From: a virus
Virus record (IMG/VR): IMGVR_UViG_3300044492_000248
Location: 1 to 20,256 of that record
Reading direction: 5' to 3' (one strand)
DNA: 20,256 nucleotides
Positions 14,293 to 19,792 of the stretch are shown piece after piece (the first letter of the stretch is position 1; the number at the start of each line of letters is the position of its first letter). The notes beneath the pieces are model-generated. The model saw only the letters and a program-made list of their open reading frames with translations. It was not told where the DNA came from and ran no database searches. The translations under genes were made by a program, and so were the position numbers.

Positions 14293-15653
14293 GGCACGAT
14301 CCTCATGATTAACTCCTTCTTCGCGGGGTCAGCTGCGGTCGGCGGCTTGTCCGCCTCGGGCGGCGCGGTATCGCCGGCGCCGTCGATCGGCGCGCCGTCG
14401 GCCGAGATCGCGGTGCCCGACGACAGCATGATCTGCGGAATGTTCGGATCCGGCTTGAAGCCCAGGATCTCGCGCTTCTCGTCGGTGGTGAGGAAGTTGA
14501 CGCGGGACAGTGTCTCGCCCAGTTTGGCGCGGCCTTCCCACATCGCCGGAATAGAATCAAAATCGAAGCTGATCTTGGCGCCAGGCGGACAAATCGCCTG
14601 TGTCATGCCGGCGGAAATTGGGGCCAAGTAGCAAGGCGCGATGGTATCCTGCCAGAACGAAAGCCGGCTCTCGTTATAATTGCTGGCGTATTTGGCGCTG
14701 TCTGCAGACCCCAACCCCAACAAGGCGATTGGCACGCCAAACACGCCAGCAATCTGTCGCGTCATGTCATCGAGAGGAAGCTTGGAATGAATATCCTGGA
14801 GGTCGTTGTCCAGCTTGTGGATCACCAGACTCGTATTGTAGAGGAAAAGGACCGAGCCCGAGTAATCCTCGCCGGGTGTCGACTCTTCCAGATGCTTTCC
14901 AAGCATTTCCTTCTGCTGCCGGGTGAGCGTCTTCTCGGCGGTGATAACGTATTTCACATTTGGATGGCCCGAAGCCGTGTCGAGCGCGCGCTGCATCAGC
15001 GCGTTGATGATCGCGACAGGCTTGGCAATACTCTCGATCGCAGCCGGCGCTTTATTGTACTCAACGAGCCCGCTGAGAGATGGGAGTGAGATCTCGGCGG
15101 CGTAAGCTTCCCGTGGGCGCGCGTTGCGCCGGGTTGGCAGCACCACCTTGCTCTCGGGGTTGGTGCCGTACTCGTAGGCTTCGACGGTGCCGCGCGAATT
15201 GAGGATGCCTTTGGTGTATTTGGCAGCTAGCGGATAGAGCCCGTTCGGCGTGCTGGTGCCGTCGGATTTGACGCCGACCTTGAAGTGGGCGCGGCCGTGC
15301 AGCATCAGGTTCAGCGCAATCCAATACTGGAACTGCTGACTGGTGAAGCTGTCGTTGGGGCTCTTCAAGAGATCGTTGATCGGGTTGATCTTGCCGGGAG
15401 GTGCGCGATCGGTGGTGTTGCGCAGGTCAGGATCCGGCTCGCAATACCAGGGCACTAGCTGGACGCTGGAAGCCACGAAGTTGGTGATGCGGTAGAGCTG
15501 CGGGTTGGATCGCTGCGCGGCCTCGGCGGTGATGGTCGCGTTGCTGGAGATGACGCGAACCGCCTGGCCGTCCATGTAATAGATCGGCGAGGCCGGTTCA
15601 TCTGAAGGTGGACGTTCTGGAGCTTTCTTCTGGAACAGCTCCATCAGTTTCAT
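14289..15653 (-). CDS. Portal protein, HK97 family
   Basis: A 454-residue protein of the HK97-type portal family, forming the dodecameric ring at the packaging vertex. Seen in order: an N-terminal part with SNPQLYRITNFVASSVQLVPW, SFTSQQFQYWIALNLMLHGRAHFKV (the 'l..GnAy' region), LPSLSGLVEYNKAPAAIESIAKPVAIINALMQRA, the stem/crown strands, TRQIAGVFGVPIALLGLG, and SFWQDTIAPCYLAPISAGMTQ. The C-terminal LTTDEKREILGF.P is also typical. The frame is open to 15734, but ATG at 15653 makes a TGATG junction with the zinc-ribbon gene, and the longer start would lie inside that gene. The tail is a Pro/Ala-rich disordered stretch. Confidence 0.92.
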   Translation of the reverse strand: MKLMELFQKKAPERPPSDEPASPIYYMDGQAVRVISSNATITAEAAQRSNPQLYRITNFVASSVQLVPWYCEPDPDLRNTTDRAPPGKINPINDLLKSPNDSFTSQQFQYWIALNLMLHGRAHFKVGVKSDGTSTPNGLYPLAAKYTKGILNSRGTVEAYEYGTNPESKVVLPTRRNARPREAYAAEISLPSLSGLVEYNKAPAAIESIAKPVAIINALMQRALDTASGHPNVKYVITAEKTLTRQQKEMLGKHLEESTPGEDYSGSVLFLYNTSLVIHKLDNDLQDIHSKLPLDDMTRQIAGVFGVPIALLGLGSADSAKYASNYNESRLSFWQDTIAPCYLAPISAGMTQAICPPGAKISFDFDSIPAMWEGRAKLGETLSRVNFLTTDEKREILGFKPDPNIPQIMLSSGTAISADGAPIDGAGDTAPPEADKPPTAADPAKKELIMRIVP

Positions 15654-15826
15654 CAGTGCAGCGTCCTCGGCTTCTCGAAGATGTGCCGGCCGCTGCATAG
15701 CGGACAGACCAGCCAGCCATTGGCCTGGCGGCATTCATTGACGTGACCGGTCCAGAGGCAGTCGTCGCAATACACTGGCTGAACCAGCGCGCGCTCGATG
15801 CGGCGGATCTCGGCGTCAGTGATCAT
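15653..15826 (-). CDS. Zinc-ribbon mini-protein, 57 aa
   Basis: A 57-residue ORF with a clear zinc-ribbon pattern. YCDDC (Cys 20 and 23) is followed by WTGHVNEC (Cys 32) and VCPLCSGRHIF (Cys 41 and 44), two CxxC knuckles 17 residues apart. The first 17 residues form a helix (DAEIRRIERALVQ). The ATG overlaps the TGA of the 65-aa gene (ATGA at 15823-15826) and the TGA overlaps the portal ATG (TGATG), so the gene is locked into the operon at both ends. Zinc ribbons of this size bind nucleic acid or proteins. Being between terminase and portal, it may assist packaging, but that is inference. Rubredoxin-like iron binding is an alternative. Confidence 0.75.
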   Translation of the reverse strand: MITDAEIRRIERALVQPVYCDDCLWTGHVNECRQANGWLVCPLCSGRHIFEKPRTLH

Positions 15827-16020
15827 ACCTGGCGCCTTGCGACTTGCTGGGTGGCCGCGCGCTGCGCCTGCAGGCGGGCAGACTGCACCACCTGCTGAGT
15901 CGGCGCGTGCGAGATCGGCTGGGCGCGCGATTGCTGCGCACGCTGGATGGTCGGCGCGTGCGTACGCGATACCATTGAGGACGACGAACGCATCGCCTTA
16001 CCACCGCAATTGCAACCCAT
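15823..16020 (-). CDS. Small Gln/Arg/Ser-rich protein, 65 aa
   Basis: A 65-residue protein beginning MGCNCGGKAMRSSSS, with a CNC motif at residues 3-5, followed by a basic, Gln/Ala-rich helical part (QRAQQSRAQ, QQVVQSARLQAQRAATQQ) and ending RRQV. AGGAG lies 7-8 nt before the ATG and overlaps the TerL stop codon. Its stop overlaps the zinc-ribbon start. Short MGC-type starts recur in small phage proteins next to terminase genes, but I cannot name a function. The strongly basic, low-acid composition would allow DNA or RNA contact. Confidence 0.65.
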   Translation of the reverse strand: MGCNCGGKAMRSSSSMVSRTHAPTIQRAQQSRAQPISHAPTQQVVQSARLQAQRAATQQVARRQV

Positions 16021-16029
16021 TGGAAGCTC

Positions 16030-17331
16030 CTACCAGGATTTGAAAAGTCGCATGACGCCGCCGTAGGGATCCTCGCTGGCGTCGGCGCCTTCGATCGAGA
16101 GGTCTTCTACCGCGTAGCGGACGGCGTCCCAACCGTGATTGTTCGAGTCGACCGGCGCCGACAGGATCTGCCCGGTCAGTCGATCGGTTTGCCACGAATA
16201 AAGCCGAGCTTCCTCGCGTAGATGCTCACAAGATGGATCGATGACAAGATCATAAGACTGCAGGAAGTTGATGCCGGACTTGATTGAGCCGGGGCCCTTG
16301 ATGGCGCCGTGGATGTTGAGCCCGCGGCGTCGGAGGAATTCGATGGTGCCGGGCTGGGAAGAGTCCGCCTTGATCAGCTCCCGGCTACTGATGCCCACGA
16401 CTGAGTAGACGAGCCCTGGAAGATCGTCCATTGCGACACGCCCGCAAGCCTCATCGGCAATGTAAATTTGTTTCTTTTCGTCGTTAACGTAGAGTTTGAC
16501 AACGAAACTCGGGTCGGATCCAAATCCGAAATCCATGCCGTATCGGGCTGGAGTTTTGTCGGGGTCGATATCGATCTTCCCGATGCGGACACCGGGAAAC
16601 ACCTTCGATTCATGGCGGAGGTCATAGGCGCCTTCCCATACATGTTTGAAACGGTCGGGGTTGCCGCGACGCAGCACTTCCATTTCGTCACCCATCTCGG
16701 TGTCGCGGAAGAACGGGTTGTCGCGGTAGTTTACTTCGGTGACGATCGAGTTCGGCGGCGCTTCATGGTGCCGGAAGTAGGCGTCGACGGGATCGGTAGG
16801 CTGCTCGGGGTTCCAGGTCCAGATCATCTCTGAACCTTTTTTACGAACCGTCGGCAGCAGCACTTCCATGCTCTTCAGGTTGATCGTTCTTGCCTCTTCG
16901 ATCCAGACCTTGTCGGCGCCTTCCAGCGAGCGAATTGATTCAATGTTGCGCTCGAGGCCCATGAACAGGAAGATCGAACCGGTGCCGTTGTGCGCCAGCG
17001 TTCGATCGGTGATAGTGAACTGATTGTGGAGATTTAGATCGTTAATCCGCTTTTCCAGCAGTTCTTTCGAGGAATCCCGGATCGAATTCTGAAATTGCCG
17101 GCAGCAAACAATACGTTTCCTGGACTTGCCGGCCTCAATCAAGAGCCACGTCGCCACTGACCAGCTCTTGCCGGAGCCGCGGCCGCCGTAGAGCGCCTTG
17201 TGTCGCGCGGGGCGGAACAGCGTCTCAGTAAACTTCTTGCCGAAGAACACATCCATGCCGCGCCCTTCGGGCGGCATCGGCGGGTATTCGGCCGCCGGCG
17301 GGAAGGGAAGAATGTTGTCTTCGTCGCTCAT
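16030..17331 (-). CDS. Terminase large subunit (ATPase and nuclease)
   Basis: A 433-residue packaging motor of the Terminase_3 / PBSX-like type. Walker A GGRGSGKS is at 49-56, Walker B VWIEEA at 142-147 with the catalytic Glu, and the coupling region MIWTWNPEQP at ~169-178. The nuclease domain carries D267 (YGMDFGFGSD), D323 (IKADSSQP) and D402 (HGWDAVRYAVED), the expected acidic metal site. It cuts concatemers and drives DNA into the prohead through the portal. The frame is open to a TTG at 17343, but ATG at 17331 forms ATGA with the stop of the 22-aa ORF and is chosen. The TerS-like gene is 1.5 kb upstream, not adjacent. Family membership suggests headful packaging, which the sequence cannot prove. 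Confidence 0.93.
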   Translation of the reverse strand: MSDEDNILPFPPAAEYPPMPPEGRGMDVFFGKKFTETLFRPARHKALYGGRGSGKSWSVATWLLIEAGKSRKRIVCCRQFQNSIRDSSKELLEKRINDLNLHNQFTITDRTLAHNGTGSIFLFMGLERNIESIRSLEGADKVWIEEARTINLKSMEVLLPTVRKKGSEMIWTWNPEQPTDPVDAYFRHHEAPPNSIVTEVNYRDNPFFRDTEMGDEMEVLRRGNPDRFKHVWEGAYDLRHESKVFPGVRIGKIDIDPDKTPARYGMDFGFGSDPSFVVKLYVNDEKKQIYIADEACGRVAMDDLPGLVYSVVGISSRELIKADSSQPGTIEFLRRRGLNIHGAIKGPGSIKSGINFLQSYDLVIDPSCEHLREEARLYSWQTDRLTGQILSAPVDSNNHGWDAVRYAVEDLSIEGADASEDPYGGVMRLFKSW

Positions 17332-17396
17332 CGCATCAACCAAACGATGATTGCGATGATCAGATAAAACGGCAGCACCATCAGGAGACCGTTCAA
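17328..17396 (-). CDS. Membrane micro-ORF, 22 aa
   Basis: From a TTG at 17396 the frame encodes 22 residues, almost all one hydrophobic helix (MVLPFYLIIAIIVWLMR). The TTG overlaps the TGA of the 91-aa gene, and the TGA overlaps the TerL ATG (ATGA). An internal ATG at 17381 would give 17 residues. Overlaps at both ends strongly suggest ribosomes pass through this frame. Whether the peptide has a job, as a holin-like or membrane-anchor peptide, or only couples TerL translation is open. No Shine-Dalgarno is seen. Confidence 0.5.
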   Translation of the reverse strand: MNGLLMVLPFYLIIAIIVWLMR

Positions 17397-17668
17397 CGTG
17401 CCGCGAAACACAAGATGACCGTCATAATCGCCAGCGCGAGACCGAGAGCTAAACCGCATGTGACACCTCGGAAGAACAGGCAGCAGGGGCAATCGGTCCA
17501 AAGATACGCTGCGGTTTTCGACGTCCAGTGTTCCGGCGTCTGGCACCACGCCGGCAAATACTTGTGGCTGAACCACGCCATCGTATTGGAAAGACTGTTG
17601 TCTTCCCACTGCACCTGGCTGTCGGGATCAGGATCGCCGAACGGTATGTCGCCCGGCCGGAATTTCAT
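17393..17668 (-). CDS. Small membrane protein, 91 aa
   Basis: A 91-residue protein with a soluble acidic/aromatic N-terminal part (residues 1-58, including FGDPDPDSQVQWEDN and WFSHKYLPAWCQTPEHW), a Cys cluster DCPCC at 59-63, and one C-terminal membrane helix (VTCGLALGLALAIMTVILCF, ~69-88). That predicts a tail-anchored protein facing the cytoplasm. Six cysteines are present. It is the first gene of the packaging and head operon on this strand. The GAAAG upstream of the ATG is a weak Shine-Dalgarno. No lysis motif or lipobox is seen, so holin or spanin roles are not supported. Unknown function. Confidence 0.6.
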   Translation of the reverse strand: MKFRPGDIPFGDPDPDSQVQWEDNSLSNTMAWFSHKYLPAWCQTPEHWTSKTAAYLWTDCPCCLFFRGVTCGLALGLALAIMTVILCFAAR

Positions 17669-17755
17669 GGGTCCAACTTTCTTGATTTCTCTTTACAGTA
17701 GATATGACTTATACTAGACCAGCGAAATCAAATTTCTTGAACAAGGAATCGAGCT
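17669..17755. promoter_or_regulatory. Divergent intergenic region, probable promoters
   Basis: This 87-bp AT-rich gap separates the leftward packaging/head operon from the rightward 126-aa gene, so it should hold at least one promoter for each direction. On the plus strand a TATACT box at 17710-17715 could serve as -10, but candidate -35 boxes (TTTACA, TTGATT) are at poor spacing. On the minus strand TATAAG is present, also without a well-spaced -35. A phage-specific or activator-dependent promoter is possible. Confidence 0.35.
17740..17750 (+). promoter_or_regulatory. Ribosome binding leader AACAAGGAATC (copy 1)
   Basis: AACAAGGAATC, with AAGGA as the Shine-Dalgarno core, lies 5 nt before the ATG of the 126-aa gene. 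The same 11 nt occur before two minus-strand accessory genes at nearly the same spacing. Confidence 0.7.
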
Positions 17756-18136
17756 ATGACCGACAACGAATTCACGGGCTGTCCGCATTGCAAGCGACGC
17801 GGCTGCCTGAAGTGCCAGGGCTACGGCTGGGTGCGTAATCGGGAGTTTTCCGAAGCCCCGAGATACGCAGCGCCCGTGGTCGTGGCGCCGCAGCCGGCCT
17901 TTCATCCGCATCACGTTGTGCCTTACCCTTACAGGCTTGACCATAATTGGACGCCGGTGTTCATCCTACTCGGCCTCGGCATCGTCGTTTCGTGGCTGTT
18001 CCTGGTTATCGCAGCGTTTGTGGCGATCATGCGCGGCCTGGTCTGGCTCTGCTTCCGCTTCCCGCTGACGATGTTCTTCCTGACGGTGTTCACGAGCACG
18101 CTGGCCGGAGGCCGTGGGCCGCGGCGGCGCTGGTAG
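17756..18136 (+). CDS. Zinc-finger plus two-helix membrane protein, 126 aa
   Basis: The only convincing plus-strand gene. Residues 9-24 carry two CxxC knuckles, GCPHCKRRGCLKCQGYGW (Cys 9, 12, 17 and 20), very like one half of a DnaJ-type zinc finger (CxxCxGxG). A Pro/His/Tyr-rich linker (~35-64) follows, then two probable membrane helices (~67-91 and ~94-117), and the protein ends in a basic RGPRRRW tail. The AACAAGGAATC leader and a strong downstream terminator make it an independent unit set against the surrounding operon, as expected for a moron or host-interaction gene. A membrane-tethered zinc finger suggests a protein-binding role at the inner membrane. The function is unknown. Confidence 0.72.
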   Translation: MTDNEFTGCPHCKRRGCLKCQGYGWVRNREFSEAPRYAAPVVVAPQPAFHPHHVVPYPYRLDHNWTPVFILLGLGIVVSWLFLVIAAFVAIMRGLVWLCFRFPLTMFFLTVFTSTLAGGRGPRRRW

Positions 18137-18160
18137 GCATTGCTGCACTGCACAAGACGG

Positions 18161-18189
18161 AATCCCCGGGAAAAATTTCCGGGGATTTT
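18161..18189 (+). terminator. Intrinsic terminator after the 126-aa gene
   Basis: AATCCCCGG and CCGGGGATT pair perfectly over 9 bp around a 9-nt A/T-rich loop, followed by TTTTGCTTTG. An outer GCACAA / TTGTGC arm lets the stem extend further through an internal loop. It lies 25 bp after the gene's stop codon. On the minus strand no U-run follows, so it should act mainly on the plus-strand transcript. Confidence 0.85.
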
Positions 18190-18301
18190 GCTTTGTGCGG
18201 GACGCTCATCTGAGTGGCAGGTTCGTAGAGTAACGGAATACCGGCCTACTTTTTCTAAAAACTCGGAGAGAGCACCCCAACCCCGAACGAAACGAGAACA
18301 G

Positions 18302-18352
18302 ATGTAACGACCCCTCCCCCCTACTACCCATAACCCCTTGATATCGTTACAT
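18302..18352. promoter_or_regulatory. Inverted repeat enclosing a G-quadruplex motif
   Basis: ATGTAACGA (18302-18310) and TCGTTACAT (18344-18352) are perfect 9-bp inverted arms. Between them lie C-tracts of 4, 6, 3 and 4 (18311-18314, 18316-18321, 18327-18329 and 18334-18337) with loops of 1, 5 and 4 nt. On the minus strand this satisfies the standard four-tract G-quadruplex pattern. Two more CCCC runs lie about 30 bp to the left. Confidence 0.6.
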
Positions 18353-18418
18353 AAAATTGGCTTCGTTCTGCCAAAGCTTGATTCGTTCTGGCTCGAGCGT
18401 TCGATTCAATCCTGGTTT

Positions 18419-18442
18419 GATTTGGGGACTGATTTGGGGACT
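18419..18442 (+). repeat. 12-bp tandem direct repeat
   Basis: GATTTGGGGACT occurs twice, head to tail, with no spacer. It is flanked by two copies of GGCTCGAG (near 18391 and 18443). It could be a protein-binding iteron, but two copies are too few to say. Confidence 0.6.
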
Positions 18443-18475
18443 GGCTCGAGGTCGATCGTTGTTAGCTTGATATGA

Positions 18476-18496
18476 CGGCGGATCAATCCTCCGCCG
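18476..18496. repeat. Hairpin, 7-bp GC-rich stem
   Basis: CGGCGGA (18476-18482) and TCCGCCG (18490-18496) pair around a 7-nt loop. No U-tract follows on either strand. AACCGGTT, a perfect 8-bp palindrome, is directly to the right (18497-18504). Confidence 0.5.
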
Positions 18497-18509
18497 AACC
18501 GGTTAGTTC

Positions 18510-18542
18510 CAATACCTCATGCTTAGTAAACATGGGGTATTG
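18510..18542. repeat. Interrupted palindrome, possible operator
   Basis: CAATACC and GGTATTG form the outer arms, and CATG repeats (18518-18521 and 18531-18534) form inner arms after one mismatch. The total is 11 paired positions around a 9-nt centre. The size and symmetry suit a dimeric regulator. Confidence 0.5.
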
Positions 18543-18616
18543 AAAGCTAAGCTATTGATTTGATTACAATTGAAACTTGAATCGCTTTGCCTGGGAAGCA
18601 TATGGGAAGCTAATCG

Positions 18617-18630
18617 GCCGATCGATCGGC
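18617..18630. repeat. Perfect 14-bp palindrome (1 of 3)
   Basis: GCCGATCGATCGGC, centred at 18623.5. It lies to the left of the AT-rich tract. Confidence 0.7.
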
Positions 18631-18708
18631 GCCACCTGGTCGACGGCGCGCGCTCAAATCAAAAAGTAATTTTTTCTTTTTCAAAATTGAAATTCAAAAG
18701 AGGCTTGG

Positions 18709-18722
18709 ACACCTGCAGGTGT
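18709..18722. repeat. Perfect 14-bp palindrome (2 of 3)
   Basis: ACACCTGCAGGTGT, centred at 18715.5, 92 bp from the first palindrome and directly after the AT-rich tract. Half-sites CACCTG/CAGGTG recur nearby at about 18634, 18753 and 18835. Confidence 0.7.
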
Positions 18723-18801
18723 ATCAGCTGCGATTCCGCATTAGACGGCCGCCAGGTGCCGCTTGCGATTCCGCGGGCACAATCTGGCCTGGCGTACGAC
18801 G

Positions 18802-18819
18802 GCGCGCCGTACGGCGCGC
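18802..18819. repeat. Perfect 18-bp palindrome (3 of 3)
   Basis: GCGCGCCGTACGGCGCGC, centred at 18810.5, 95 bp from the second palindrome and 4 bp beyond the TerS-like stop codon. An overlapping 12-bp palindrome lies at 18799-18810. As RNA it would form a strong stem, but no U-run follows. Confidence 0.75.
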
Positions 18820-18823
18820 GCTA

Positions 18824-19252
18824 TCAATCCTGGCCAGGTGATTCCGTTTGTTGCTCGAGCGGTTCATTCTCGAGCGTTGCGGGCGCCGATTGCGCCTTGA
18901 TGCGCGCAATATCCTCAGGTGCCAAATAGGACTCGGACGGAATGCTGACGATATTCACGGCGCCGATAAAATTACCGCCACTCGTTTGCAGCGTCAGCGG
19001 CAAAACCTTGCCTAGCAGGCCAGCGAAAACTTTGGGATGCCTGGATGCCAGATAGAAGCAATAGCCCTCGAGGCCATTGGTCCCTATTCCGTCCTCGCCG
19101 TGACGTTCTGCAGCGTCCATAATCCCCTTTTTTAGGTCGCGCGCGATTTTATTCGGGCCTTTCGGCTTGCGTTCGAGGGGAATCACTCGCCTTGAGTCGT
19201 GGCCAGGCAAAAACGTTCCAGGTTTGCGCGGCGTTTCGCCTTGTGTATCCAC
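18824..19252 (-). CDS. Putative small terminase subunit (TerS-like)
   Basis: A 142-residue protein. The N-terminal ~35 residues are basic and Gly/Pro-rich (RKPGTFLPGHDSRRV, LERKPKGPNKIARDLKKGI), like the 'PG..GNPKGRPKG..NK' start seen in phage proteins annotated as DUF5681 or TerS-like. The sequence KKGIMDAAERHGEDGIGTNG and LEGYCFYLASRHPKVFAGLLGKVLPL follows, typical of those proteins. It ends in an acidic/Gln-rich disordered tail. TerS binds the packaging site and loads TerL. The gene reads in the same direction as TerL but lies 1.5 kb upstream, across the structured region. The start is GTG with no clear Shine-Dalgarno, and no in-frame ATG is available nearby. An alternative is a TerS-like DNA-binding protein without a packaging role. 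Confidence 0.6.
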   Translation of the reverse strand: MDTQGETPRKPGTFLPGHDSRRVIPLERKPKGPNKIARDLKKGIMDAAERHGEDGIGTNGLEGYCFYLASRHPKVFAGLLGKVLPLTLQTSGGNFIGAVNIVSIPSESYLAPEDIARIKAQSAPATLENEPLEQQTESPGQD

Positions 19253-19273
19253 TATGGCACCATTAAATTTTGT

Positions 19274-19292
19274 GGAACCGGAACCCGGAACC
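19274..19292. repeat. Three direct GGAACC repeats, possible operator
   Basis: GGAACC occurs three times in 19 bp (19274, 19280 and 19287), with one extra C before the last copy. It is sited between the upstream terminator and the TerS-like start, where a promoter or operator for that gene would be expected. Confidence 0.45.
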
Positions 19293-19309
19293 TTGGCGTT
19301 GTTAAACGC

Positions 19310-19335
19310 AAAAAAGCCCCTGAAAACAGGGGCTT
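19310..19335 (-). terminator. Intrinsic terminator for the 83-aa gene
   Basis: On the minus strand AAGCCCCTG, a TTTT loop and CAGGGGCTT form a perfect 9-bp stem followed by a TTTTTT run (19310-19315). It separates the 83-aa gene from the TerS-like gene, which therefore should have its own promoter. Confidence 0.9.
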
Positions 19336-19378
19336 GTGTCGCAATTCTAACCAGACCGATTAACCGGAACTTAAGCGA

Positions 19379-19406
19379 AACCGGCCACCTGTCAAGATGG
19401 CCGGTT
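19379..19406 (-). promoter_or_regulatory. Second hairpin downstream of the 83-aa gene
   Basis: AACCGGCCA and TGGCCGGTT pair perfectly over 9 bp with a 10-nt loop, about 15 bp after the stop codon and about 45 bp before the terminator. Only TTTCGCTT follows on the minus strand, so it is at best a weak terminator. It may protect the 3' end of the mRNA. Confidence 0.6.
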
Positions 19407-19420
19407 GGCCTGGCGCCATT

Positions 19421-19672
19421 TTATGGCCCGACTCCGCCATATTCCTCATCGCCATATTTTTGCTCGTGCGCAATATTGAGTCGCGCGCGCGAAACCAGCG
19501 TTTCCCAATCGAGACCATGCGCGTTGCAATAATGGCCTAGGTTGCAAAGTAAATCAGCCACCATATCATCGCGTTCCGCTTCAATGTCACCGCCGGTTAA
19601 ATTCGCGAAAAATTCGACCGCTTGGCCAGCTGTATCACCACGCCACTCGTTCCATTTGCTCTTAACGTTCAT
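19421..19672 (-). CDS. Hypothetical protein, 83 aa
   Basis: An 83-residue acidic protein. After MNVKSKWNEWRGDTAGQAVEFF it has ERDDMVADLLCNLGHYCNAHGLDWETLVSRARLNIAHE. The pattern 'DLLC.L.HYC...G.D.......A..H...E' recurs in small early proteins of phages infecting Alphaproteobacteria, none with an assigned function to my knowledge. The frame is open upstream to 19747. ATG at 19672 is chosen because AACAAGGAATC sits 6 nt before it, whereas the ATG at 19708 has no Shine-Dalgarno. It is flanked by terminators on both sides, so it is a single-gene transcript unit. Confidence 0.65.
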   Translation of the reverse strand: MNVKSKWNEWRGDTAGQAVEFFANLTGGDIEAERDDMVADLLCNLGHYCNAHGLDWETLVSRARLNIAHEQKYGDEEYGGVGP

Positions 19673-19678
19673 TTTTCC

Positions 19679-19689
19679 GATTCCTTGTT
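19679..19689 (-). promoter_or_regulatory. Ribosome binding leader AACAAGGAATC (copy 2)
   Basis: Identical 11 nt lie 6 nt before the ATG of the 83-aa gene and decide its start. Confidence 0.7.
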
Positions 19690-19748
19690 TGCTCGTTTCG
19701 ATAGCCATAAGATAAAGCAATTCTTGCCTTTTGCAAGTGCCAGGCAAG

Positions 19749-19774
19749 AAAAAAAGCGCCCTAGGGCGCTTTTT
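19749..19774 (-). terminator. Intrinsic terminator after the 109-aa gene
   Basis: AGCGCCCTAGGGCGCT is a perfect 16-bp palindrome flanked by A7 on the left and T5 on the right. On the minus strand the stem is followed by a TTTTTTT run. It lies 18 bp after the stop of the 109-aa gene and is near-symmetric, so it could work in both directions. Confidence 0.9.
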
Positions 19775-19792
19775 GTTTTTAACATCCTGGCG

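Larger units (their letters stand above)
18190..18823. other. Gene-free structured region upstream of the packaging genes
   Basis: About 630 bp without a convincing ORF on either strand. The contents in order are: a C-rich / G-quadruplex stretch inside an inverted repeat (~18302-18352), a repeated TTCGTTCTG near 18362 and 18382, a 12-bp tandem repeat (18419-18442), two hairpins (18476-18496 and 18510-18542), a 14-bp palindrome, an AT-rich tract (~18655-18700, roughly 80% A/T in a GC-rich genome), a second 14-bp palindrome, GCGATTCCGC twice (18730-18739 and 18765-18774), and an 18-bp palindrome. Lying beside the TerS-like gene, the region is a candidate for the packaging site, a replication origin, or both. 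The evidence is structural only. Confidence 0.6.

Noticed and set aside
18390-18420. tRNA T-arm-like sequence (GTTCGATTC), possible attachment site
   Set aside because: The flanks do not form a T-stem and no acceptor or anticodon arm can be drawn, so there is no support for a tRNA or an att site.
18570-18929. 119-aa plus-strand ORF across the structured region
   Set aside because: It starts at a TTG without a Shine-Dalgarno, runs through the AT-rich tract and palindromes, and ends antisense to the TerS-like gene. Composition is not protein-like.
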